A stretch of 15,193 nucleotides of DNA. It comes from Pirellulales bacterium. Lineage in GTDB: Bacteria > Planctomycetota > Planctomycetia > Pirellulales > Thermoguttaceae. How positions within the stretch are numbered: position 1 is the first letter of the stretch; every line of letters begins with the position of its first letter. The position numbers and the translations under genes were made by a program. The notes beneath the pieces were generated by a model. It was given only the letters and a program-made list of their open reading frames with translations. It was not told where the DNA came from and ran no database searches. Below, one piece after another: positions 6,562-12,754 of this stretch. Where the stretch lies: NCBI GenBank assembly GCA_030642635.1, contig DAOWNK010000049.1, forward strand, positions 1 to 15,193. The letters run 5' to 3'.

Positions 6562-7419
6562 TTAGTTCCTCTTGTCGAACAGTCGGTTGGGCCAACACCG
6601 TCGGCCAATCGGCTTGAGAACTGTTTCCGCAATGAACTCCGCTCGACGATAAACAAAATCGGTAAGTGCCAATGCCGCCTGCGAAGTAACTTTCCATTCA
6701 TCAGGAATCGTTTCGACGATTTCTGATACAATCTTTTGCTCTAATTCTTTTAATCGGGCAATCCCAACTTCAACGTGTTTTTCCCTAATCAATGGCTCGA
6801 AAGCAGGAAATAACCCATAAAGTTGATCGTCCTTGACACTGTCAATGTGAGCAAGCCGGTCGTCAAGATCGCGGCCGCAGCTAAAGCAGTGCGAGTGATC
6901 CATCGCGATTAGACGCAATTTACCAGAAACGTCCTCCAGGAAGACATTGTCGAAGTTTGGCCCACGAACAGTCAAGTCCGGTGGATATCGATCGCAATTG
7001 CGAACCCAAGTATCAAACACAACCAACTTACTGACGTCCGCTTCATTAACCAGAGATTTTAGTTCCTTTTTGGAACCACCCCAGGTATGCCCAGACGCCG
7101 AACGGGTGACAAAAGCTGGCCCTGAAGCAGCCATTCCTCCATGAAAGAAGGGGATTTCGTCAAACTCGGCGTCGATTTCCATGATCGCAAAGGCGAAGGT
7201 CGTCAAGCCGAACCACTTTGCAAGGTTAGTCGCAACCCATTCACAAGCCAGCGGATGTGGCCCCTGCCGGTTCCCCATGGCTTTGATGTAGGCCGACCCA
7301 GCGTCAGTTACGATTCGCATTGTGCCCATACTCGTGTCGAGGGACTCCTCGAAGCGAAGGAACGTCGTCGGTTGCCAGCGATTTTGCGCCGGCCGGGTCG
7401 TTCCTCCATTATGTTCCAT
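6562..7419 (-). CDS. HipA-like kinase family protein
   Basis: A 285-aa protein resembling the compact HipA-like kinases (HipA_2 type) and not full-length HipA. Visible parts: K46 in YIKAMGN (ATP-binding lysine), HPLACEWVATNLAKWFGL (55-72), VVFDTWVRNCDRYPPDL (133-149) with D143 as likely catalytic Asp, NFDNVFL (155-161) with N158, and IAMDHSHCFSCGRDL (171-185) with metal-binding D174. All core residues are present, so the kinase is probably active. HipA phosphorylates glutamyl-tRNA synthetase; the substrate of this subfamily is not known to me. ATG at 7419 is used; ATGs at codons 31 and 34 would cut into the first strands. It lies 15 bp upstream of the DUF3037 gene, a pairing I recall from other genomes, which suggests DUF3037 is its partner. 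Confidence 0.85.
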   Translation of the reverse strand: MEHNGGTTRPAQNRWQPTTFLRFEESLDTSMGTMRIVTDAGSAYIKAMGNRQGPHPLACEWVATNLAKWFGLTTFAFAIMEIDAEFDEIPFFHGGMAASGPAFVTRSASGHTWGGSKKELKSLVNEADVSKLVVFDTWVRNCDRYPPDLTVRGPNFDNVFLEDVSGKLRLIAMDHSHCFSCGRDLDDRLAHIDSVKDDQLYGLFPAFEPLIREKHVEVGIARLKELEQKIVSEIVETIPDEWKVTSQAALALTDFVYRRAEFIAETVLKPIGRRCWPNRLFDKRN

Positions 7420-7656
7420 CAGTCACGCCCCGCATTGCGGTCTTCATGGATGAAGAATTTCAAGTAGCAATTATACATCCCAAGGGCACCGGCTGAAATC
7501 CCTGCTGAACTTTCTGCCAATAGTAGTAATTCGGTTCATTGGAGGTGGATGACGAAGGTGATACGGGGTCAGACCGACAGTAGGCAGTAGGAGTATTTTG
7601 TGTCTTTCGCAGGTAGACAAATTCTAAAATACATGCGATGAGCAGACAATGGCTAA

Positions 7657-7950
7657 AACAAAGAAATCGAAACGGGGCAGATGGAACTGTACCTGCGGTG
7701 GCTGGAGGAGAACGAGATGCAGCCTGGTGAGGATTCGCCGCTTGGGTTAATCCTCTGTGCGGACAAATCGGAGGAGCACGTAAAGTTGCTGCGGCTGGAC
7801 AAAAGCGGTATCCGCGTGGCCCGGTACTTGACCCAGCTTCCGCCGCGCGAGATTCTGGAGAAGAAACTGCACGAAGCGATCCGGCTGGCCCGGCAGCAAC
7901 TGGCCCAGCGGCTTGAGACGGAAGAACAAGCCAAGCAACTACCGACATGA
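7657..7950 (+). pseudogene. C-terminal remnant of a DUF1016 (YhcG-type) PD-(D/E)xK nuclease
   Basis: The frame after a stop at 7654-7656 reads ETGQMELYLRWLEENEMQPG, then EDSPLGLILCADKSEEHVKL and a GIRVARYLTQLPPREILEKKL stretch split over 7819-7881. This is the typical end of DUF1016 nucleases, which are normally ~330-370 aa, so only about a quarter remains and the catalytic core is only partly present. ATG at 7681 is inside the conserved QMELYL segment, so it is not a natural start. Just upstream, in another frame, ATGGCTAAAACAAAGAAATC (7649-7668) encodes MAKTKKSKRG, a plausible N-terminus; an internal deletion with frame loss may have joined start and end. It ends with TGA at the first copy of a 20-bp repeat. 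Confidence 0.72.
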
Positions 7951-7967
7951 TCGCCGGATAAAAGCGG
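7948..7967. repeat. Direct repeat copy 1 (TGATCGCCGGATAAAAGCGG)
   Basis: A 20-bp sequence that begins with the stop codon of the DUF1016 remnant. The second copy at 8341-8360 differs at one base and begins with the stop codon of the DUF2283 gene. The core GCCG-N8-CGGC is a weak dyad. Confidence 0.7.
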
Positions 7968-8053
7968 CCGACTCTTGATCTTGCAACATTACAAGTCGAT
8001 TCAAAGCGTTGGGCCGGCTTTATTTCCCCCGGCAATGAGATATACTAAGTTGT

Positions 8054-8128
8054 ATGAACAAGTACGAGTTCACCGAGTATTTCGAGAATGAGGTGTTGCG
8101 AAAACGCCCATATTTGAAAAAGCCATGA
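8054..8128 (+). pseudogene. 24-codon stump of a toxin-like gene preceding DUF2283
   Basis: ATG at 8054 opens MNKYEFTEYFENEVLRKRPY then LKKP and TGA. The sequence matches my memory of the N-terminus of a ~90-aa protein (Y-x-FTEYFE-x-EVLRKRPYL...) often encoded directly before DUF2283 genes, in the position of the toxin of a toxin-antitoxin pair. The stump ends in the ATGA overlap with the DUF2283 start, as an intact upstream gene would, so the middle appears to have been deleted while both ends were kept. It may also be translated as a leader that couples DUF2283. The family match is from memory. Confidence 0.5.
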
Positions 8129-8343
8129 AACTGAACTACTATCCAGAAACCGATTCGCTCTACATCGATCTGTCTTTGAAGGCCGGTTCTGAAAGCCGCG
8201 AGATATCGGAGGGAGTTGTTCTGGACTATGACGCGGAGGGGAACCTTGTTGGTATTGATATCGACAATGCCGGCAAGAAGCTCAATCTGGAACAGCTTGT
8301 GCTGAGCAAGTTCCCCGCCAAAGTCCAGACGCTCACGGCCTGA
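8125..8343 (+). CDS. DUF2283 domain-containing small protein, antitoxin-like
   Basis: A 72-aa protein that fits DUF2283 throughout: MKLNYYPETDSLYIDLSL (1-18), SREISEGVVLDYDAEGNLVG (24-43) and IDIDNAGKKLNL (44-55). This is a compact all-beta fold whose genes commonly sit next to a short toxin-like gene and are often listed as antitoxin candidates. The start overlaps the stop of the preceding stump (ATGA at 8125-8128), which indicates translational coupling to a gene that is now mostly deleted. No separate ribosome binding site is obvious. The stop begins the second copy of a 20-bp repeat. Confidence 0.87.
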   Translation: MKLNYYPETDSLYIDLSLKAGSESREISEGVVLDYDAEGNLVGIDIDNAGKKLNLEQLVLSKFPAKVQTLTA

Positions 8344-8360
8344 TCGCCGGATAAGAGCGG
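8341..8360. repeat. Direct repeat copy 2 (TGATCGCCGGATAAGAGCGG)
   Basis: Matches copy 1 at 7948-7967 in 19 of 20 bases and sits at the same place relative to a stop codon. The two copies bracket the toxin stump and most of the DUF2283 gene. Confidence 0.7.
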
Positions 8361-8399
8361 CGCAACTATTCAGCCAGTTGAAATAGCGACCGCATTTTT

Positions 8400-8495
8400 T
8401 GCCCGTTTAGCCGGCGTGCTTGCACGCCGTGTGAAGTAAGCAAAACGTTATCCGAAAAAACCACACGGCGTGCAAGCACGCCGGCTAAACGGGCA
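8400..8495. repeat. Perfect 34-bp inverted repeat with 28-bp loop
   Basis: Arms 8400-8433 and 8462-8495 are exact reverse complements (left arm begins TGCCCGTTTAGCCGGCGTGC). The arms contain the inner palindrome GCCGGCGTGC/GCACGCCG. The element lies in the gap between DUF2283 and the M20-like gene and could act as a bidirectional terminator structure, but it lacks a clear T-run and is more like a dispersed palindromic repeat. Confidence 0.85.
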
Positions 8496-8578
8496 TTGTG
8501 CACGCGGCGGGACATAGTGAGGCAAAACTGCCCCGGGTGTATTCACTCGGGGCTAAATGTTTGCAAAACTACCGGTAC

Positions 8579-8607
8579 TGGCAAACACACTGGTATTCCT
8601 GTACAAT
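8579..8607 (+). promoter_or_regulatory. Weak candidate promoter for the M20-like gene
   Basis: TGGCAA (8579-8584), a 17-bp spacer and TACAAT (8602-8607) lie just before ATG 8616, which has no visible ribosome binding site. Initiation here would give a leaderless or nearly leaderless message and would head the five-gene glycosyl cluster. The -35 match is poor. Confidence 0.25.
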
Positions 8608-8615
8608 CAATTTCT

Positions 8616-9785
8616 ATGATTGACGCACCCGATCGAATCTGCCGGCTGCCCGAGGCGCTGCTGCCGATGCGAGAGCGTCTGCTGGCGAACCTGGTAATGA
8701 CCTCACAGATTCCCGCCCCGGGCGGCGAGGAGGCCCAGCGGGTGCGGTTCATGTTAGACCGGTTCGTCGAGGCGGGCATGGTCGATACGGCCTCCGACGA
8801 AGTGGGCAACGCAGTGGGCCGCCTGCCGGGGAAAACCGGCAATCGAAACATACTGCTGGTCTCGCACCTGGACACCATCTTTCCGGCCAGCCTGGATCAC
8901 AACGTCACAGTCGAGGCGGAACGGGTGATCGGGCCGGGAGTGGGCGACAACGCACTGGGCGCGGCCGTGGTCTCGATGATGCCCACCGTGCTCGAACACC
9001 TCGACATTCAACTCGAATCGAACCTGATCATGCTCGGGTCGATCAGCTCCATGGGCCACGGCAACCATGCCGGAGTGCGATTCTTTCTCGATCACCTGCC
9101 CGAGCAACTCGATTTCGGAATCTGCGTGGAAGGGATGCAGCTCGGCCGGGTGAACTTCTTCTCTATCGGCACCGCCCGGGCGGATATCTCCTGCCACGTG
9201 CATCAGGAGCCGTCGCGCAGTTACGGTTCCGAGAGTGCGCTGGTTGTAATCAACCACATCATTAACCGGATACTCGGCATTGCAACGCCGAACCGGCCGT
9301 ACACGACGATCCGGATGGGCAAGCTGCATGCCGGTGTGGCGTACGACATCGAACCGGACCATGCCGAACTGGGCGTGGAGATCGTCAGCCACAGAGACGA
9401 GATGATCGACCGTGTACACCACCAGATCGAGGACATCGTCTCGGAGATGTCGGCCCGGCACGCCGTGGACGCGCACCTGGACGTGTTTTTCAAGACTCAG
9501 GCCGGCGGCATCCCGTTTTCGCACCCGCTTGTTAAAAACGTGTTGGACGTGATGCGAACGCTGGGCATCGAGCCGGACCAGGGGCACAGCCCTTCGGAGC
9601 TTTCGGCGCTGATCGCACGAAAAATACCAGCCGTTACGCTTGGGATCAGCCGTGGCGAGAAAAACCGCAAGCGAAGTCCCGACTACGTGCTGATCGAGCC
9701 GATTCTGACCGGCGTGGCGCAGTTGGTCGGCGTAATTCTGAACATCGACCAAGGGATGTGCGATGAGGTCGACGATGTGGGTTAA
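8616..9785 (+). CDS. M20-family peptidase-like protein with a degenerate active site
   Basis: The start is set at ATG 8616 (389 aa); the frame is open to 8496 but that part overlaps the inverted repeat and is not family-like. The M20 fold is clear: SHLDT (83-87) with H84 and D86, GPGVGDNALGAA (107-118) with bridging D111, and a lid/dimerisation region (~185-290, including LHAGVAYDIEP). Other key residues are missing: the usual Glu-Glu pair (general base and metal ligand) is S145-M146 in GSISSMGHG, and the C-terminal His ligand before the usual P-(D/E)-Y is absent in SRGEKNRKRSPDYV (345-358). So it is probably not a normal metallopeptidase. GpgS begins 18 bp after its stop, so it should be the first gene of that operon. 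The role is unknown; it could bind a glycerate-linked or peptide ligand. Confidence 0.8.
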   Translation: MIDAPDRICRLPEALLPMRERLLANLVMTSQIPAPGGEEAQRVRFMLDRFVEAGMVDTASDEVGNAVGRLPGKTGNRNILLVSHLDTIFPASLDHNVTVEAERVIGPGVGDNALGAAVVSMMPTVLEHLDIQLESNLIMLGSISSMGHGNHAGVRFFLDHLPEQLDFGICVEGMQLGRVNFFSIGTARADISCHVHQEPSRSYGSESALVVINHIINRILGIATPNRPYTTIRMGKLHAGVAYDIEPDHAELGVEIVSHRDEMIDRVHHQIEDIVSEMSARHAVDAHLDVFFKTQAGGIPFSHPLVKNVLDVMRTLGIEPDQGHSPSELSALIARKIPAVTLGISRGEKNRKRSPDYVLIEPILTGVAQLVGVILNIDQGMCDEVDDVG

Positions 9786-9803
9786 TTGCCAAAAGGGTAT
9801 GAG

Positions 9804-10781
9804 ATGAAATCCAAACAGTGGATCAAGGATCGCACGTTCCACCATTCCACATTTTGGGATATCAAACGCCTGGTCGAGGAAAAGCAGCGGCAGGGGCTTA
9901 CTATCTCGCTGTGCCTGCCCACGCTGAACGAAGAGAAAACCATCGGCCAGGAGATCATCATACTGAAGGCCGAGCTGGCCGACCGATACCCGCTGGTAGA
10001 CGAAATCGCGGTGATCGACTCTGGCAGCACCGACCGGACGTGCGAGATCGCCGCGAGCTTCGGCGCAGATGTTTACATAGCCTCGGAGCACCTTACCGAG
10101 TGCGGCGACTATCACGGAAAGGGCGAGAACCTGTGGAAGGCGCTCTACCTGCTAAAAGGCGATATCATCGTCTACGTCGATACCGACATCAAAAACATCC
10201 ACCCGCGGTTCGTCTACGGGCTGGTCGGCCCGCTGATCGGCGACCCGGAGGTCCACTACGTCAAGGCGTTTTACGACCGGCCGCTGGCGTTCTCCGGCGG
10301 ACTGCGTCCGACCGGCGGCGGACGTGTGACCGAGATACTCATCCGGCCGTTGTTCAGCCTGTTTTTCCCCTAGCTTGCCGCCATTCTGCAACCGCTCTCC
10401 GGCGAGTATGCCGGCCGACGGTCGATACTGGAACAAATCCCGTTCCCGGTCGGCTACGGCGTGGAAACCGCCATGCTGATCGACATCTACGAGCGGCTCG
10501 GGCTGTACGCCTTCGCCCAGACCGACCTGGACAAGCGAATTCATCGCAACCAGGAGACGATCGCGTTGGGCCGGATGGCGTTCGGCGTGCTGCGGACGTT
10601 CATGAAGCGGCTTAAGCGCGAGGATATGGTCAGCTTTCAGGAAGAACTGCCCAGCATCATGCACCAATACGAGGTTTCGGAAGGCGAATACCGGCAGATC
10701 GAGTACGACATCGAAGAGATCGAACGCCAGCCGATAATCGAGGTGGAAGCATATCGGCAGAAGTTTCATGGGGAAGACTGA
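9804..10781 (+). pseudogene. gpgS: Glucosyl-3-phosphoglycerate synthase gene with in-frame TAG
   Basis: ATG at 9804 is used, with AGGG 6 bases upstream. GpgS (GT81) transfers glucose from an NDP-glucose to 3-phosphoglycerate. Seen in order: WIKDRTFHHSTF (6-17), LPTLNEEKTIG (38-48), IDSGSTDRT (71-79), VDTDIKN (125-131, the DxD metal motif), GGGRVTE (171-177), RPLFSLFFP (181-189), then TAG at 10371-10373. The same frame continues LAAILQPLSGEYAGRR, PVGYGVETAMLIDIY, YAFAQTDLDKRIHRNQ to a TGA at 10779-10781, supplying the rest of the enzyme including the conserved His of the metal site. In Mycobacterium tuberculosis GpgS, as I recall it, the stop position corresponds to a Glu, so one base change (G or C to T) explains it. 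As written the first product is 189 aa and should be inactive unless the stop is read through. Confidence 0.85.
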
Positions 10782-10812
10782 TAGCTGATAACTGACGGCT
10801 GATAGCTCATAG
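10779..10812. repeat. Repeat scrap TGATAGCTGATAACTGACGG and following bases
   Basis: The 33-bp gap between gpgS and the next gene consists of TGATAGCTGATAACTGACGG followed by CTGATAGCTCATAG, near-tandem repeats of TGATAGCT. The same family, including TTGATAGCTGACCGCTGACC, is seen near 2269. It supplies the gpgS stop codon and leaves no obvious ribosome binding site before ATG 10815. Confidence 0.55.
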
Positions 10813-10814
10813 TA

Positions 10815-12458
10815 ATGAACCTTGCCATACTCCACTACCATCTGAACCGCGGCGGCGTTACTCGCGTGATCGAAAACCAGCTTGCGGCGCTCGATGCGGT
10901 GCTCGATCCGGCCGAGCCGTGGCAAGTGGCGGTGATCTACGGCGGTCGGTGCAATGGATTGAACCAAGACATCGCCGACCTGCTGCGTGCGATCCGGCTA
11001 TCGTTCATCGAGGTTCCCATGCTCGATTACGACGGCGTTCAGTCCGACGGCGGCCGCCACGCCCCGGCCGAGTTGCTCATGGAACTGTACGCCGCCCTGG
11101 GTCGGCTCGATTTCCAACCGCAGCAAACCGTACTGCACGTACACAACCACTCGCTGGGCAAGAACCGGTGTTTGCCCGAGGTCGTGCCGATTTTGGCACA
11201 GGACGGCTACGCGGTGCTGCTGCAAATCCACGATTTCGCCGAAGACTTCCGCCCGACAAACTACCGGCTGCTGGGCGATCCGGCCGAGGTGTATCCGCAG
11301 GCCGCCGGTATCCATTACGCAGTGATTAACGGTCGTGACCACAACATCTTGCGCACCGCCGGCATCGAGCCTGAGCGGCTGCACCTGTTGCCCAACCCGG
11401 TGCCGGAGATGGGCGATACATGTGGCGATATGTGTGCTGACATAAGTGGCACGGCCGTCTCGGCCGTGTGCGGCTCCGCACGCGCCAATGCCCGTGCAAA
11501 GCTCCAGCAGCAGTTCGGCGTCGGCCAGGACGATTGCTTCGTGCTGTATCCGGTCCGCTGCATTCGTCGGAAGAACATCGGCGAGGCGTTGCTGTACGGT
11601 GCATTGGCCCCGGCCGGCACGGTCGTTGGGCTGACGCTCGCGCCTGCGAACCCGGTCGAGGTGCCGATCTATACGGCGTGGAAAGAACTGGCCGCCGAGT
11701 TGAACCTGCCTTGCCGGTTCGAGGTAGGTGCGCCCGGTGCGTTGAGTTTCGCCGAGAACCTTGCCGCCGCCGATGTGATACTGACGACCAGTCTGGCCGA
11801 AGGGTTCGGTATGGTGTTTGTCGAGTCGTGGCTGGCCGGCCGGCCGCTGGTCGGTCGAGACTTGCCCGAGATCACACCCGATTTTGCCGGGGCAGGTGTG
11901 CAGTTAGACCGGCTGTGGCCACGATTGTGCGTGCCGGTCAATTGGATCGGTGCAGACGACTTCCGGCACGCCGTTGTTGCGGCCTACCGCCGTACGCTTG
12001 AGACTTATGGTCGAGAGGAAAAGGTGTCAGGAACCTTTTGTGCGAAGCACCCTTCTGGCCGTTCCGGCAAAAGGTTCCTGACACCTTTTCCGGAGCCACC
12101 TTTTCCGGAGCCTTTTCCGGAGCTGGTCGATTTCGGCGAATTGAACGAGCCGATGCAGCGGCAGGTAATCGAGTTGGTTTGCCGAGACGAGACGAACCGT
12201 CGGCGGGTGTTCGATGCGAATCCATGGCTCGGCGAGGTGTTCGCCGTGCGCGTCGATACGGCGTCGGATGTGATCCAGCAGAATGCGGACGCGATTCGGC
12301 GGGAATTTTCGCTCGAACCAAGCGGCCGGCGCCTGGTCGATCTATACGAGCAGGTTATCTCCAGCCCTCGCGACGAGTCGCCCGAACCGCTGCCGAATGC
12401 GGGCCGGATTCTCGACCAATTTCTCAGTATCGACCGGTTCCGGTTGATTCGGACGTAA
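10815..12458 (+). CDS. GT-B fold (GT4-like) glycosyltransferase with repeat-derived insertions
   Basis: A 547-aa protein with no membrane segments or signal peptide. The N-terminal half (HYHLNRGGVTRVIENQLAAL 7-26, TVLHVHNHSLGKN 105-117, LLQIHDFAEDFRPTNY 135-150, INGRDH 171-176, LLPNPVP 191-197) is an acceptor domain of a distinctive subfamily. The donor half has YPVRCIRRKN (245-254; R248 and K253) and the E-x7-E motif AEGFGMVFVE (328-337; E329 and E337) for the sugar nucleotide. Two stretches do not fit the fold: residues ~201-222 (DTCGDMCADISGTAVSAVCG...) and ~401-436, both encoded by repeat DNA. Without them the length is ~490. Its place between GpgS and the HAD phosphatase suggests it glycosylates glucosyl-(phospho)glycerate or a related acceptor; sugar specificity cannot be read from sequence. 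ATG 10815 has no clear ribosome binding site. Confidence 0.82.
   Translation: MNLAILHYHLNRGGVTRVIENQLAALDAVLDPAEPWQVAVIYGGRCNGLNQDIADLLRAIRLSFIEVPMLDYDGVQSDGGRHAPAELLMELYAALGRLDFQPQQTVLHVHNHSLGKNRCLPEVVPILAQDGYAVLLQIHDFAEDFRPTNYRLLGDPAEVYPQAAGIHYAVINGRDHNILRTAGIEPERLHLLPNPVPEMGDTCGDMCADISGTAVSAVCGSARANARAKLQQQFGVGQDDCFVLYPVRCIRRKNIGEALLYGALAPAGTVVGLTLAPANPVEVPIYTAWKELAAELNLPCRFEVGAPGALSFAENLAAADVILTTSLAEGFGMVFVESWLAGRPLVGRDLPEITPDFAGAGVQLDRLWPRLCVPVNWIGADDFRHAVVAAYRRTLETYGREEKVSGTFCAKHPSGRSGKRFLTPFPEPPFPEPFPELVDFGELNEPMQRQVIELVCRDETNRRRVFDANPWLGEVFAVRVDTASDVIQQNADAIRREFSLEPSGRRLVDLYEQVISSPRDESPEPLPNAGRILDQFLSIDRFRLIRT
11415..11480. repeat. In-frame repeat insertion 1 in the glycosyltransferase gene
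   Basis: This stretch, between the acceptor-domain LPNPVPE and the donor domain, contains a perfect hairpin CACGGCCG-TCT-CGGCCGTG (11450-11468) inside AAGTGGCACGGCCGTCTCGG, plus the near-direct repeat TGTGGCGATA / TGTGTGCTGA. It encodes about 22 Cys-, Gly- and Ala-rich residues unlike the surrounding protein. The frame is kept. The boundaries are approximate. Confidence 0.55.
12017..12091. repeat. In-frame palindromic repeat insertion 2 in the glycosyltransferase gene
   Basis: Perfect 24-bp inverted arms 12017-12040 and 12068-12091 (core AAGGTGTCAGGAACCTTTT) with a 27-bp loop. The element lies in the coding frame and encodes EKVSGTFCAKHPSGRSGKRF then LTPF at residues ~402-425. The same arm type is one I associate with dispersed repeats in planctomycete genomes. 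Confidence 0.82.
12084..12122 (+). repeat. Three copies of CCTTTTCCGGAG
   Basis: Copies at 12084-12095, 12099-12110 and 12111-12122, the first overlapping the end of the palindrome arm. They encode PFPEPPFPEPFPE, a proline-rich spacer in the glycosyltransferase. Slippage or stepwise duplication from the palindrome end is a likely origin. Confidence 0.75.
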
Positions 12459-12483
12459 AAATCTCATACAAAGATGTAAGGGA

Positions 12484-12557
12484 TCTCACGCAAAGGCGCC
12501 AAGACGCAAAGAGAACAAGAAACAAAAACCCTTGCGTCTTGGCGCCTTTGCGTGAGA
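12484..12557. repeat. Perfect 26-bp inverted repeat after the glycosyltransferase gene
   Basis: Arms 12484-12509 and 12532-12557 (TCTCACGCAAAGGCGCCAAG... and its complement) with a 22-bp A-rich loop. The CGCAAAG / GACGCAAAG motif is typical of a dispersed bacterial repeat. It lies 26 bp after the stop and could fold as a transcript-end hairpin, though no T-run follows. Confidence 0.82.
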
Positions 12558-12685
12558 CATTAAAAACACTATACCTATTCTTCGTTTTCGCACGGCGGTG
12601 TGGGAAACAGAATGTCCGACTCAAAGTGTACGTTTTCTCGTTTGTATGGCTAAATTGTACACTAAATCCTGAACCCTGACAACTA

Positions 12686-12738
12686 CCGCTTGCGGCTTCG
12701 CAGCCATTGGTGTAAATGTATTGCGAAGCCGCAAGCGG
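12686..12738. repeat. Perfect 17-bp inverted repeat before the HAD gene
   Basis: Arms 12686-12702 (CCGCTTGCGGCTTCGCA) and 12722-12738 with a 19-bp loop. Together with the preceding palindrome it fills most of the 296-bp gap between the glycosyltransferase and HAD genes, where no other gene is visible. Confidence 0.82.
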
Positions 12739-12754
12739 CTGATATTCGACAGGA

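Noticed and set aside
7460..8035. 191-aa minus-strand frame over the DUF1016 remnant
   Set aside because: It runs antisense to a recognisable DUF1016 fragment, has low-complexity composition and no motif.
8496..8615. Upstream extension of the M20-like protein by 40 residues
   Set aside because: It begins directly at the end of the 34-bp inverted repeat with a non-ATG start and has no M20 similarity; ATG 8616 fits the family start.
8754..10115. Long 453-aa open frame on the minus strand opposite the M20-like and gpgS genes
   Set aside because: It is antisense to two genes with clear family motifs, and its composition (His, Val, Asp, Arg rich without motifs) is what high-GC antisense frames give.
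9804..10781. Frameshift as the cause of the split gpgS
   Set aside because: Both parts are in the same frame (starts differ by a multiple of three) and join without gap across one TAG codon.
5746..10781. Stop-codon reassignment (TAA/TAG read as Gln) in this organism
   Set aside because: TAA and TAG end several well-formed genes here, such as DarG, the aspartic protease, the HipA-like kinase, the M20-like gene and both glycosyltransferases, so the standard code holds.
10152..10967. 271-aa minus-strand frame over gpgS and the gap
   Set aside because: Antisense to gpgS and the glycosyltransferase start; the middle part is read from the TGATAGCTGATAACTGACGG repeat.
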